Below are positions 15,769 through 25,685 of a DNA stretch of 64,000 nucleotides, piece by piece. The position numbers and the translations under genes are program-made. Every line of letters starts with the position of its first letter. Position 1 is the stretch's first letter. The stretch is from CAYMZZ01 sp964395095 (GTDB taxonomy: Bacteria > Bacteroidota > Bacteroidia > Chitinophagales > Chitinophagaceae): contig CAYMZZ010000013.1 of NCBI GenBank assembly GCA_964395095.1, forward strand, positions 62,001-126,000, given 5' to 3'. Under the pieces are notes generated by a model that saw only the letters and a list, made by a program, of their open reading frames with translations, made no database searches and was not told the DNA's origin.

Positions 15769-18700
15769 ATGAAATCTGCAATGCTGAAAGTCTTTTTACT
15801 GCTGGGAGGCTTTCTCATGGCCACGACTGCCTGGACGCAGACGCGGACTATTACCGGAAAAATCAGCTCTGAACTCGATGGCAAAATCCTTGAAGGGGTA
15901 AGCGTCGTGGTAAAGGGTAAAAGTTCCGGCACCCAAACCAATGCTAATGGAGAATACAGTATTGAAGTAGCCCCCGGCGATGTGCTGGTCTATTCATATA
16001 CCGGATTTATTCCCCAGGAAATAAAACCGGGCGGCAGTTCGGTGATCGATCTGAGCCTTCGAGCCGAAGATGCCAACCTGGGCGAAGTAGTAGTGGTGGG
16101 TTATGGCACGCAATCGCGCCGTAACGTCACCAGCTCTATTGGTAAACTGGATAACCAGGTGCTGAAATCCGCTCCGCGTTCCAATGTGGGCTCGGCCCTG
16201 CAGGGTTCGGTAGCTGGCTTGCAGGTGGTAAATAATACCGGCGCCCCGGGCGCCACGCCCAGCATCCTGCTCAGGGGCGGCGCTTCTATCAACAGCCCCG
16301 GCTCACCACTGGTTGTTGTGGACGGCATTATACGCTCGCTCAATGATATTTCTCCCGACGATATCGAGTCGATGGAGATCCTCCGCGATGCCGCGGCCAC
16401 GGCTATCTATGGTGCCAGGGCCAATAATGGCGTTATCCTGATCAGCACCAAACAGGCCAAAGCGGGCCGTGCCGATGTAACTTATAAATATGTGCATGGC
16501 TACAACACCGATCGCCCCGATTATAAATACCTCAATGCACGCGATTATATTTATTATACGCGGTTAGGTCACCTGAACTCGCAGCGTACCCTGGCCCAGG
16601 TGAATTCTCAATTGGGATTCGGGCTTTCCACCGCCGCTGCTAATCTCGCCACATTCGATATCCGTCGCTACGATGGCACTACGCAACACCTCTTGCAGTC
16701 GGGCTGGGATACGGTTGGCGATCCCTATGGTGGCACTATCATCTTTAAAGATCATGGCGGCGAAGTGCGCGACCTGATCTTTCGCAATACCAATACACGC
16801 GATCATTACCTGAATGTAACGGGTGGCAATGATCGTGGAAAATATTTCGCCAGCTTCAACTTCTACGATGAAGATGGTGTGATTGTGGGCTCTGATTACC
16901 GTCGCTATTCGGCTAACCTGAATGGTTCGTATAAGATTCGTCCCAACCTCGAAATCAGTTCCGGCGCGCTTGTATCTACCGCTACCGGTTTTGGTTTGCT
17001 GGGGGGTGATGTGAATACGCTCTATCGCAACGTTTCGCTTTGGCCCACTTTCAATCCCTGGCTCGATTCGGCGAAAACCCGTCCCAATCCGGGCAATGGA
17101 ATTACCGATGGTAACCCACTTTACTGGCTCGAACGCAACTACCGTAAGAATGAAGTGAACCGTATCACGGGTAACGCTGCGGTGAAGTATGATATCCTCC
17201 CTGGTTTGTATATCAAAGGATCGGCCAACTTCTATTTGTTTGAAGCCATGAACGAATCCTTCACAAAAGCCACGCAAACTTTTACCCAGGTATTTGCGAA
17301 TAATTTCAATACCACCCGTCCCGCCACCTATTCTTTCAACCGTTCCTTTCAACAGCAGTATAATGTGGTGGCCAACTATCGGAAATCGTTGGGCAAGATG
17401 CATAATCTGGATCTGATGATGGGCGCGGAATCATTTATTCAGCGCGAGCTCAGCTCACAGGTATCGGGTACCGGGGCACCGACAGATGATATTCCTACGG
17501 TGAATGCTTCTACCATCTTTACACCCGGAAGCAATTTCAGCTCCCGTTCGGAGTTCGGGATCGTTTCGCATTTTGGCCGGATCAACTACGACTATGATCA
17601 GCGTTTCCTGCTTTCCCTGGTTTACCGTTCAGATGGTATCTCCAGCCTGGCCGAAGCCAATCGCTGGGGTTTCTTCCCGGGTATGTCGGCCGGATGGAAC
17701 CTGCATCGCGAAAAATTCTTCCAGGAATCGGGCATCTCCAACGTAATTTCTTCGCTGAAGCCCCGCATCAGTTACGGTGAGAACGGAAACGTTGCCGGCA
17801 TTGGCAACTATGAAGTACAGGGCAGCTATGGCTCCCAGGGCAATTACAGCAATAGCCTGGGCTTCCTGAACACCGGTATTATCAATAGTGGTTTGCGTTG
17901 GGAAAAGAGCAAGACCACTGATATCGGTCTCGACATGGGCCTGCTCAATAACCGCATTACCCTGATCTTCGACTATTATAACCGCGTAACCAGCGACCTG
18001 CTCACCAACCTAACCCTGCCCAGCTATACGGGTTTTGGCTCGGTGCGTACCAACCTGGGATCTTTCCAGAACAGGGGCTTTGAGTTTACCGTTAATGCCA
18101 ATGTATTGCGTTCGCAAACCGGCGTTAACCTCGACCTGGGTGCTAATATCTCTTATAATCGAAACAAGATTCTCAAGCTGCCCTTCAATGGCAACGAGAA
18201 TAATCGCCAGGGCGGCTTTCAGGTATATGATCCCAAGCAGGGCCGCATTGTATGGGTAGGTGGCTTGCAGGAAGGCCAACCCCTGGGCGAAATCTATGGT
18301 TATCAGCAACTCGGTATATTCCAGAGCGACGCGGAAATCGCACGGGTGGCTCCCACCCGTTGGGATGCCGTGGCACTGATCTCCGGGCCCAATCTTTCCG
18401 CGGGCCTGGGTAAGATTACACCCGGTGATGTGAACTGGCGCGATGTGGATGGCAATGATACCATCAACTCGCTCGACCAGGTTTATATTGGTAATATCAA
18501 CCCGAAATTTGTGGGAGGTTTTACTACTTCACTTTCTTTCAAAGGCTTCAACCTCTTCACCCGTTGGGACTTTGCCCTGGGTCATACCCTTTACAACGAC
18601 CTCGTGGCACGTGTGCTGGGTAATTACCAGGGTACTTTCAACCACATGGATTTAGTGGCCAAAGGATTCTCCGGCGACAATTCACGTCCTGATATTCCAA

Positions 18701-19038
18701 AAGTGTACTGGGCCGACCAGGTGGGTGCACCCAATGGCAAGAAGAATATTACACGTGCCAACAATGCAGGCCAGGTATTGAACGGTAATAATTCCAATTT
18801 CTATGAGAAGGGCGATTACCTGGCTTGTCGCGAAATCACGCTCTCTTATGATTTCAACCGATCGTTGTTGTCGAAGACCAAAGTATTAAGGAATGCACGT
18901 GTGTTTATGAACTTCAACAACCTGTTTTATATCACGAAGTTTTCCGGCAACTCACCTGAGCCCAAGGGCAATGGCATTTTCGCCGGCAACTATCCCACAC
19001 CCCGTTCTTATGTATTTGGAGTGCAGGTAACCCTTTAA
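15769..19038 (+). CDS. SusC/RagA TonB-dependent outer-membrane transporter, sialic acid locus
   Basis: TonB-dependent porin that imports oligosaccharides with its SusD partner. The 1089 residues start with a signal peptide (MKSAMLKVFLLLGGFLMATT...AWTQ), a carboxypeptidase-like domain (RTITGKISSELDGKILEGVS and onward), a TonB-box region GEVVVVGYGTQ near residue 108, the plug (SILLRGGASINSPGSPLVVVDG and DDIESMEILRDAAATAIYG), then a 22-strand barrel ending in an aromatic-rich strand (PRSYVFGVQVTL). No STN domain, so it is not wired to a FecR-type system. First gene after the GntR operator and 21 bases before susD. Substrate is inferred from downstream sialic acid genes. Confidence 0.95.
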   Translation: MKSAMLKVFLLLGGFLMATTAWTQTRTITGKISSELDGKILEGVSVVVKGKSSGTQTNANGEYSIEVAPGDVLVYSYTGFIPQEIKPGGSSVIDLSLRAEDANLGEVVVVGYGTQSRRNVTSSIGKLDNQVLKSAPRSNVGSALQGSVAGLQVVNNTGAPGATPSILLRGGASINSPGSPLVVVDGIIRSLNDISPDDIESMEILRDAAATAIYGARANNGVILISTKQAKAGRADVTYKYVHGYNTDRPDYKYLNARDYIYYTRLGHLNSQRTLAQVNSQLGFGLSTAAANLATFDIRRYDGTTQHLLQSGWDTVGDPYGGTIIFKDHGGEVRDLIFRNTNTRDHYLNVTGGNDRGKYFASFNFYDEDGVIVGSDYRRYSANLNGSYKIRPNLEISSGALVSTATGFGLLGGDVNTLYRNVSLWPTFNPWLDSAKTRPNPGNGITDGNPLYWLERNYRKNEVNRITGNAAVKYDILPGLYIKGSANFYLFEAMNESFTKATQTFTQVFANNFNTTRPATYSFNRSFQQQYNVVANYRKSLGKMHNLDLMMGAESFIQRELSSQVSGTGAPTDDIPTVNASTIFTPGSNFSSRSEFGIVSHFGRINYDYDQRFLLSLVYRSDGISSLAEANRWGFFPGMSAGWNLHREKFFQESGISNVISSLKPRISYGENGNVAGIGNYEVQGSYGSQGNYSNSLGFLNTGIINSGLRWEKSKTTDIGLDMGLLNNRITLIFDYYNRVTSDLLTNLTLPSYTGFGSVRTNLGSFQNRGFEFTVNANVLRSQTGVNLDLGANISYNRNKILKLPFNGNENNRQGGFQVYDPKQGRIVWVGGLQEGQPLGEIYGYQQLGIFQSDAEIARVAPTRWDAVALISGPNLSAGLGKITPGDVNWRDVDGNDTINSLDQVYIGNINPKFVGGFTTSLSFKGFNLFTRWDFALGHTLYNDLVARVLGNYQGTFNHMDLVAKGFSGDNSRPDIPKVYWADQVGAPNGKKNITRANNAGQVLNGNNSNFYEKGDYLACREITLSYDFNRSLLSKTKVLRNARVFMNFNNLFYITKFSGNSPEPKGNGIFAGNYPTPRSYVFGVQVTL

Positions 19039-19059
19039 CTAACGATTAAAAAGAGAATC

Positions 19060-20601
19060 ATGTACAAGATATTTCGATTAACCTTCGCCATTGCCAGCAT
19101 GGCCCTTGTGCTGGGATCATGCCGCAAGCAGTTGGACCTGGCGCCGATCAGCAGCATCAGCGACGCGAATTTCTGGAAGACATCCGAGCAGTTTGATGCA
19201 TTTGTTTCCGGCATACACGCCCGTTTCCGTTCGCATACCTTCAACTTTCAGGCACTGGGCGAACTGAGGGCTGATATTTTTGGCACCGAACCAGGTTCTG
19301 CGGGCACTTTTTCCGGGGAAGCCACACAGGGAGTGGAACGCTTCTGGCAACAGAATCTTGACCTCGATAATGCAGGCGTTTCCAATTTCGGTGGCTTTTA
19401 TTCCAATATCGTGCAGCTCAACCTGCTGATCAATAAGTTGAATACCACCAATATTGTAACCACAGCGAATAAGAACTACTACCTCGGTATCGCCCATGGC
19501 ATGCGCGCCTTTTATTATTTCCAAATGGTACGGGCCTGGGGCGACCTGGTCATACAAACCGATCCGGTTACTTCCTTTGACGTTTCCAACCTGGCCAAAG
19601 CGGCTTCACCTGCCTCGGAAGTGATGGAACTGATCCGTACCGATATTGAGTCTTCGCTTTCCAGCTATGGCGCCGATTATTCATTCCGCAACCAGAAAGG
19701 CTATTGGTCAAAAGCCGCCAGCCTGATGCTGAAGGCGGAGTTCTCGCTCTGGAATGCCCATCGCGGTGGAGGTACTACCGAAGCTACCGCTGCCCTGAAT
19801 GCGCTGACCGATATCCAAACCAATATTCCATCGCTGGCGCTTCGCCCCAGTTTTAGTTCGGTATTTGCGGCGGGCGCAGCCAACAAGGGAAATAGCGAGA
19901 TCATTTTCGCCATCCGTTATTTTCTGAATGAAAGCACGCTGCCCTTTGCTGGCACTTACCTGCCACAAACCAACCTGCTGGCCAACTATTACGATTCCCT
20001 GAACAATCGTCGCTTTAATGTTACCGACGACAACTGGGGTGGATTGCTTCGTGCACCTATTCCGGTGGCTGTTTTCCGTCGCTTCAACGATCAGGATACC
20101 CGTAAATGGTTCAGCATTCAGCCGGCCTATAACAATCCTTCGCCCGGTGTGTATGAAATCGTGGGATCCTTTGTAAAAAAATATGAAGGCGAGCAGGAGC
20201 AGGGTGTGCGTCGCTATACCAATGATTTCCCCATTTACCGCTATGCCGACCTGCTGCTGTTGCTGGCGGAAGCGAAAGTTTTGCTGGGACAAAGTCCGGC
20301 CACGGAAATCAACCTGGTAAGGCAGCGTGCTTATGGCGCCAATTATAATGCGGCATTGCATGCTTACCCCAACCAGGCCATTGATGCCGACCCCAAAGAA
20401 GCCATCCTGGAGGAGCGTTTCTTTGAATTCATCTTTGAAGGTAAGCGCTGGCATGATCTGCGTCGCTTTGGCGACAGCTATGTATTTGCCCATACTACGG
20501 TATTACAGTCGGAAGCCTATAAACTGCTATGGCCTATCGACAGAAATTCATTGACCAATAACCGGGCATTGAATCAGAATCCCGGTTACCCGTCATTCTA
20601 A
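19060..20601 (+). CDS. SusD/RagB surface glycan-binding lipoprotein, sialic acid locus
   Basis: Lid-like binding protein on the outer face of the SusC barrel. The 513 residues carry a lipoprotein signal (MALVLGSCRKQLDL, Cys near residue 21), then TPR-type helices typical of SusD: AHGMRAFYYFQMVRAWGDL in the first third and PIYRYADLLLLLAEAKVLLG in the last third, with the usual C-terminal signature EERFFEFIFEGKRWHDLRRF and the ending NPGYPSF. It is paired with the SusC at 15769 and followed by a hairpin that probably lowers read-through into the enzyme genes. Confidence 0.95.
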   Translation: MYKIFRLTFAIASMALVLGSCRKQLDLAPISSISDANFWKTSEQFDAFVSGIHARFRSHTFNFQALGELRADIFGTEPGSAGTFSGEATQGVERFWQQNLDLDNAGVSNFGGFYSNIVQLNLLINKLNTTNIVTTANKNYYLGIAHGMRAFYYFQMVRAWGDLVIQTDPVTSFDVSNLAKAASPASEVMELIRTDIESSLSSYGADYSFRNQKGYWSKAASLMLKAEFSLWNAHRGGGTTEATAALNALTDIQTNIPSLALRPSFSSVFAAGAANKGNSEIIFAIRYFLNESTLPFAGTYLPQTNLLANYYDSLNNRRFNVTDDNWGGLLRAPIPVAVFRRFNDQDTRKWFSIQPAYNNPSPGVYEIVGSFVKKYEGEQEQGVRRYTNDFPIYRYADLLLLLAEAKVLLGQSPATEINLVRQRAYGANYNAALHAYPNQAIDADPKEAILEERFFEFIFEGKRWHDLRRFGDSYVFAHTTVLQSEAYKLLWPIDRNSLTNNRALNQNPGYPSF

Positions 20602-20650
20602 AAATTGTAAGCAGTCAGTGATGTTTTCGTTTCGCTAAGTAGTAGTAGTC

Positions 20651-20678
20651 AACCCGGCGGTAGTCCTGCCGCTGGGTT
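20651..20678 (+). terminator. Hairpin after susD, possible partial terminator
   Basis: AACCCGGCGG (20651-20660) pairs with CCGCTGGGTT (20669-20678) with one G-T pair and an 8-base loop; a TTATCTTATATTT stretch follows. It separates susCD from nanA in the 110-bp gap 20602-20711. The genes beyond it lack a convincing promoter, so partial read-through is likely. Confidence 0.55.
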
Positions 20679-20711
20679 TATCTTATATTTAATGAGTTTT
20701 AATTCTATTTC

Positions 20712-21653
20712 ATGAGGAAGCAAAAATTAGAGGGTTTGATAGCGGCACCATTCACGCCCATGCTGGCCGATGGATCGCTTAACCTGTCGATCATACCGGA
20801 GTATTATGCCTTGCTACGGCAAAATGGCGTTAGTGGCGCCTTTATCTGCGGTTCTACCGGGGAGGGTGTGTCGTTAACAACAAGTGAGAAAATGAAGGTG
20901 GCGGAAGCCTGGGCAAAAGCGGCAGGCACTGATTCGTCATTCAAAATAATTACGCTGCTGGGAGGAACCTGCCTGGCTGATGCCAAAGAACTGGCTCGTC
21001 ATGCGGCAGACCATGGATTATATGCTGTTGCCTTTACGGCCCCTTCCTACTTTAAACCTGCGTCGGTGGAAATGCTGGCGGCCTGTTGTGCGGATGTGGC
21101 GGCAGCGGCTCCTGAATTACCTTTTTACTATTATCATATTCCCGTTCTCACGGGTGTGGGATTCGCCATGTATGATTTAATTCGGCAGGTGCATGGACTC
21201 ATTCCCAATTTTGCCGGTATCAAATACACACATGAGGATTTTATGGATTTTCAATCCTGCCTCTCCTTCGCTGGTGGCGAATATGATATGCTTTGGGGCA
21301 GGGACGAAAATATGTTGCCCGCTCTCTCCCTGGGTGCGAAAGGCTCCGTGGGAAGTACTTTCAATTATGCAGCACCACTTTATTTGAAGCTGATCCATGC
21401 TTTTGAAAATGGCGACCTGAAAGCCGCAACAGGTTATCAGCAAATGGCGATCAATATGATCCGTCTTTTAGGAAAGTATGGAGGAATTGCCACCGGCAAA
21501 TCGTATATGCGTTTAATTGGTCTCGACTGTGGCGGGTTTCGCCTGCCTGTGCGCAATATGTTGGCAGACGATTTTCAACGTTTCCAAAAAGATGTGGAGG
21601 AACTCGGATTTCATCAATATAAATCCACGCTGCCTGAAAAAATTACGGGATGA
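20712..21653 (+). CDS. nanA: N-acetylneuraminate lyase
   Basis: Cleaves N-acetylneuraminate into pyruvate and N-acetylmannosamine in the cytoplasm. It has 313 residues and a DHDPS/NAL-type TIM barrel. Visible active-site elements are GSTGEG (residues 47-52, carboxylate binding), the catalytic tyrosine in YYYHIP (Tyr141) and the Schiff-base lysine in FAGIKYTHED (Lys171). The neighbours (Kelch epimerase, MFS permease, sialidase, N-acylglucosamine 2-epimerase) fix the substrate as sialic acid rather than another 2-keto acid. Its stop overlaps the next start by ATGA, so the two are translationally coupled. Confidence 0.94.
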   Translation: MRKQKLEGLIAAPFTPMLADGSLNLSIIPEYYALLRQNGVSGAFICGSTGEGVSLTTSEKMKVAEAWAKAAGTDSSFKIITLLGGTCLADAKELARHAADHGLYAVAFTAPSYFKPASVEMLAACCADVAAAAPELPFYYYHIPVLTGVGFAMYDLIRQVHGLIPNFAGIKYTHEDFMDFQSCLSFAGGEYDMLWGRDENMLPALSLGAKGSVGSTFNYAAPLYLKLIHAFENGDLKAATGYQQMAINMIRLLGKYGGIATGKSYMRLIGLDCGGFRLPVRNMLADDFQRFQKDVEELGFHQYKSTLPEKITG

Positions 21654-22834
21654 ATGTAAAACCAACCCGGCATATAACTTTTTCCATATTATTCCTTGTA
21701 TTTCACCTGATGTTAAGCGAAAAAATACAGGCTCAGACCTTTGCTATGCCCGAGTGGGAGCGCAATATAGCTTTACCTGACTGGGAGGGTAGGGAACATC
21801 CTGGCCTGGCGGGTCCGCTCACCGGATTTCATGCCGGAGTTTTAGTAGTAGCGGGGGGCGCCAATTTCCCGGAAGGCTATTCCTGGCAGGGTGGTGCCAA
21901 ACGCTATCATCAAAGCATTTATACCTGGGAGCCGGGAAATGGTAAAGGCAATGATTGCTTTACACAACAACAACTTCAGTTGCCTGATCCGTTGGCTTAT
22001 GCGGCCTGCGTTTCTACTTCGCAGGGAGTGGTATGCGCCGGTGGAGAGAACGGCAAAGGGCTCAGCGACCGGGTATACCTTTTGCGTTGGCAACAAAAAG
22101 CCCGCAAATTGCAGATTTCCATGTTGCCTTCATTACCTGAACCTATGAGCAATGCCATGCTCACCGAGTTGGATGGTCAGCTTTACCTGGCCGGCGGCGA
22201 ATCCGCTACGGGCACTTTACAAAACCTGTACACCCTCTCCTGGCAGGATACGGCACGAGGCTGGCAACGGAAAGGCCTATTACCCAGCCCGGTTTCAAAC
22301 GGAATCTGGCTCGCGGAGAAATCAGCCGACGCCCGCCATATCTGGCTGATTGGTGGAAGGGCAAGGCAGTCGGATGGTATCACCGCTTTCTCCAGCCAGG
22401 TGTATTCTTATGATGTAATGGCCGGCAAATGGGAGCGAAGGGCTTCATTGCCTTATCCACTCGCGGCGGGAACGGGTATTGTGTACGACAATAATAGAAT
22501 TCTGGTATTTGGCGGCGACAAAGGATTCATCTATAATGAAACCGAAGAACTGATTCGTAAAGAGAAAAATGCTGCCAGTCCGGAGGAAAAGCTCAGGATT
22601 AAGCAGGTGAAAGATAAATTGCAGGAAGCCCATCCCGGTTTTAGCCGCGAAGCGCTGGGCTATGATATGGCGACCAATCAGTGGAGAAAGCTGGGCGAGT
22701 TGCCGTTCGCGACACCGGTTACCACGACTGCGCTCACTCATCAAAATAGAATTTACTTACCCAGCGGAGAAATAAGGGCGGGGGTGCGCTCTCCCCTGAT
22801 CCGAATAGGGAAATTGCCTGAAATACATGAATAA
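21650..22834 (+). CDS. nanM: Kelch-repeat N-acetylneuraminate epimerase (NanM-like mutarotase)
   Basis: Periplasmic mutarotase thought to speed conversion of alpha-sialic acid, released by sialidases, to the beta form. It has 394 residues with a signal peptide (FSILFLVFHLMLSEKIQAQ). Kelch-type blades are visible as repeated glycine pairs, for example VLVVAGGANFPEG, GVVCAGGENGKG, GQLYLAGGES, IWLIGGRARQ and RILVFGGDKG. The order resembles the cyclically permuted mutarotases common in Bacteroides sialic acid loci. It overlaps nanA by 4 bases and the permease by 8. Confidence 0.88.
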   Translation: MNVKPTRHITFSILFLVFHLMLSEKIQAQTFAMPEWERNIALPDWEGREHPGLAGPLTGFHAGVLVVAGGANFPEGYSWQGGAKRYHQSIYTWEPGNGKGNDCFTQQQLQLPDPLAYAACVSTSQGVVCAGGENGKGLSDRVYLLRWQQKARKLQISMLPSLPEPMSNAMLTELDGQLYLAGGESATGTLQNLYTLSWQDTARGWQRKGLLPSPVSNGIWLAEKSADARHIWLIGGRARQSDGITAFSSQVYSYDVMAGKWERRASLPYPLAAGTGIVYDNNRILVFGGDKGFIYNETEELIRKEKNAASPEEKLRIKQVKDKLQEAHPGFSREALGYDMATNQWRKLGELPFATPVTTTALTHQNRIYLPSGEIRAGVRSPLIRIGKLPEIHE

Positions 22835-24062
22835 GGAAAGCAAGCAATATAAATGGTGGGTGGTGGCACTGCTCTGGGTAGTAGCCCTGCTCAACTATAT
22901 GGACCGGCAGATGCTGAGCACCATGCGGCCCTCAATGCAGATAGACATTGAAGAACTGCAATCGGCCGCCAGCTTTGGTTACCTGATGGCGATTTTTCTG
23001 TGGATCTATGGCTTCATGAGCCCCGTTTCCGGACTGATTGCCGACCGCCTCAACCGGAAATGGCTGATCGTGGGTAGTCTTTTTGTATGGAGTGCCGTTA
23101 CCATGGCCATGGGCTATGCCCAAAACTTCGATCAGCTTTACTGGCTTCGTGCAGTCATGGGATTGAGTGAAGCGCTCTATATTCCCGCCGGTCTTTCGCT
23201 GATCGCCGATTATCACGAAGGCAAAACCCGATCACTTGCCGTGGGCATCCATATGACGGGTTTGTATATGGGACAGGCCCTGGGCGGTTTTGGCGCCACC
23301 CTGGCCGATTGGTTTAGCTGGCAACAGGCTTTCTTCAGCTTTGGACTGGTGGGTATTGTTTACGCCATTATCCTGGTAGCATTTCTTCGCGAAAAAAGGA
23401 TGCCTACCCCGAAGCTTGCCAAAGACCTGGCTCCACGACCTGGCATTGGTAAAGGCTTTGCGGTCCTTTTTTCGAATATCGCTTTCTGGGTTATCCTTTT
23501 TTATTTTGCGGTACCCAGTCTGCCCGGTTGGGGCGTAAAAAACTGGCTGCCCACGCTGTTTGCGGAGAATCTTTCGATCGATATGGCTACCGCCGGCCCC
23601 CTGAGTACCATTACCATCGCGGCATCGTCGTTTATCGGTGTTGTTGGCGGCGGCATCCTTTCCGACAGATGGGTGCAGCGCAACCTGAAAGGAAGAATTT
23701 ATACCAGCGCCATCGGGTTGGGGCTCACTATTCCGGCACTGCTACTGATAGGTTTGGGCAGTTCCGTGTTCGCCGTGGTGGGGGCGGCCTTTTGCTTTGG
23801 CGTGGGTTTTGGCATGTTTGATGCCAATAATATGCCCATCCTTTGCCAGTTTGTAAGTAACCGCTATCGTGCCACTGCCTATGGGTTGATGAATATGGTG
23901 GGGGTATTTGCCGGCGCCTTCATCACCGATTGGCTGGGTAAGTCGACCGATGCGGGTAGCCTCGGTCGCGATTTCGCGGGCTTGTCCGCTGTGGTGGCAC
24001 TGGCCATCCTACTTCAAATAACCGTGCTTCGGCCAAAACATATTGATTTCAAGGAAAATTAA
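22827..24062 (+). CDS. nanT: MFS permease, probable sialic acid transporter
   Basis: Inner-membrane sugar-acid symporter of 411 residues with about 12 hydrophobic segments. The loop motif between helices 2 and 3 is GLIADRLNRKWLIVGS, and the N-terminus (WWVVALLWVVALLNYMDRQML) is typical of the anion:cation symporter branch. It sits between the Kelch epimerase and the sialidase, the place of NanT in the Bacteroides fragilis nan locus, so N-acetylneuraminate is the likely cargo. Assignment of cargo is from context only. Confidence 0.85.
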   Translation: MNKESKQYKWWVVALLWVVALLNYMDRQMLSTMRPSMQIDIEELQSAASFGYLMAIFLWIYGFMSPVSGLIADRLNRKWLIVGSLFVWSAVTMAMGYAQNFDQLYWLRAVMGLSEALYIPAGLSLIADYHEGKTRSLAVGIHMTGLYMGQALGGFGATLADWFSWQQAFFSFGLVGIVYAIILVAFLREKRMPTPKLAKDLAPRPGIGKGFAVLFSNIAFWVILFYFAVPSLPGWGVKNWLPTLFAENLSIDMATAGPLSTITIAASSFIGVVGGGILSDRWVQRNLKGRIYTSAIGLGLTIPALLLIGLGSSVFAVVGAAFCFGVGFGMFDANNMPILCQFVSNRYRATAYGLMNMVGVFAGAFITDWLGKSTDAGSLGRDFAGLSAVVALAILLQITVLRPKHIDFKEN

Positions 24063-24074
24063 AAACGATTGGAT

Positions 24075-25637
24075 ATGCGATACCTGCGACTATTTGTATT
24101 ATTGACATTGCCTGTTTGGCTATGCAGCTTTTATTGTACACGCTTAATGACTACGGATCAGCGCCTGGAAATCTGGAGCGAGAAGCAGCATATTCCCCTT
24201 CTGAAGGGGGTTGAACATAATCCTGTTGTGAAGCTGAGTATCGCCGTACCCGCCGGTCACCGGGAGCTGCCCATGCGAGCTTTGCAGTGCCGCATCAATC
24301 CGGAGGCCCTGCCTTTGATTGAAAAGCTGGAGCTGTACCGCACCAGTGCCGAACCCTTCCATGCCAGGCAAAAGATCGGGGAAATGGTTCCCACATCCGA
24401 AGCGTTTGCGATGAATGTAGAACAATCTTTTCTTCCCGGGCTTCACTTTGTATGGATCAGCGTAAAGCTGAAGGAAGACGCTCCCATTCATACACCTATC
24501 AGCCTGCGTTGCGAGAGCCTTCGTGGTGCAGAGGGAACAACAGCGCTCAATGTGGCGCAGAAAGGTAGCTGGGAGCCACACCCGCTGGGCGTGGCCATCC
24601 GTAAGCAATGGGACGATTCGGTACATACCTATCGTATTCCGGGCCTTGTGACTACCGACAAAGGCACCCTTATTGCCGTGTACGACATTCGTTACAAAAC
24701 CGATCGCGACCTGCCCGGAAATATTGATGTGGGCATGAACCGCAGCACGGATGGTGGAAAAACCTGGGAGCCCATGAAGGTAATTATGGACATGGGCGCT
24801 CCTCATGAAAATAATGGGGTGGGCGATCCCGCCATCTTATTTGATCCGGTGACAAAAAAAATTATCGTGGCGGCCTTGTGGAGCAAAGGCAACCGTTCCA
24901 TTGCCGGTTCCAAACCGGGGCTTTCTCCCGATACCACGGGTCAGTTCGTGTTGTCGGAAAGTAGTGACGATGGCCTTACCTGGTCAGCTCCCCATTCCAT
25001 TACTCCATCCGTGAAGGACCCGGCCTGGCACCTCTTCTTCAATGGCCCGGGATCAGGTATCGCCATGCAGGATGGCACCCTGGTATTTGCTGCGCAGTAC
25101 TGGGACGAGAACCGCATGCCCTATTCCACCCTGATCTATAGTAAAGACCATGGAAAAACATGGGTAGGAAACCTGAAAGGTCCACGAGCCAATACCACGG
25201 AAAGCCAGTTGTTGGAGACAACAAAGGGAACCCTGATGTTGAATATGCGGGATAATCGTGGCCGTTTTCGCTCGGTAGCTACCACCAGTGACCTGGGCAA
25301 AACCTGGACAGAGCACGCCAGCTCTTACAATGCCCTGCCCGATCCCGTGTGTATGGCCAGTATTATCAAAGCCAGGGCGAAGGCGAAAGGAGAATCGAAA
25401 GACTGGGTATTCTTCAGCAATCCCAATACCAGCAGCGGACGATTCAATATCAGCATCAAAGCCAGTCCCGACCTGGGTGAAAGCTGGCCCGGGGATTATG
25501 TGTACCTGCTCGATGAACGCCCTTCCTATGGCTATTCTTCACTGGCCATGATCGATGAGGAGCATGTGGGCATTCTCTACGAAGGTATCCGCGATCTCTA
25601 TTTTGTGTCGGTACCGGTGAATTATATCATTCGATAA
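24075..25637 (+). CDS. nanH: Exo-alpha-sialidase, GH33
   Basis: Releases terminal sialic acid from glycoconjugates. With the start at 24075 (the frame opens at a TTG two codons earlier) it has 520 residues: an export signal, an N-terminal beta-sandwich of the sialidase-associated type (about residues 25-165), then the six-bladed propeller. The arginine of the RIP motif is in HTYRIPGLV; five Asp boxes follow (STDGGKTW, SSDDGLTW, SKDHGKTW, TSDLGKTW, SPDLGESW). ANTTESQLLE carries the acidic residue and SYGYSSLAMI the nucleophilic tyrosine. It starts 12 bases after nanT. This is a complete, probably active sialidase. Confidence 0.94.
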   Translation: MRYLRLFVLLTLPVWLCSFYCTRLMTTDQRLEIWSEKQHIPLLKGVEHNPVVKLSIAVPAGHRELPMRALQCRINPEALPLIEKLELYRTSAEPFHARQKIGEMVPTSEAFAMNVEQSFLPGLHFVWISVKLKEDAPIHTPISLRCESLRGAEGTTALNVAQKGSWEPHPLGVAIRKQWDDSVHTYRIPGLVTTDKGTLIAVYDIRYKTDRDLPGNIDVGMNRSTDGGKTWEPMKVIMDMGAPHENNGVGDPAILFDPVTKKIIVAALWSKGNRSIAGSKPGLSPDTTGQFVLSESSDDGLTWSAPHSITPSVKDPAWHLFFNGPGSGIAMQDGTLVFAAQYWDENRMPYSTLIYSKDHGKTWVGNLKGPRANTTESQLLETTKGTLMLNMRDNRGRFRSVATTSDLGKTWTEHASSYNALPDPVCMASIIKARAKAKGESKDWVFFSNPNTSSGRFNISIKASPDLGESWPGDYVYLLDERPSYGYSSLAMIDEEHVGILYEGIRDLYFVSVPVNYIIR

Positions 25638-25685
25638 TACTTACGCAGTGTTATCGGTAACGCGTTATTAAAAAAATAGTATTGT

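Noticed and set aside
16564..17403. Long minus-strand open frame inside the first SusC gene
   Set aside because: It is a shadow of the susC codon pattern, with no start context and no recognisable protein; the same holds for 55812-56756 and 34154-34954.
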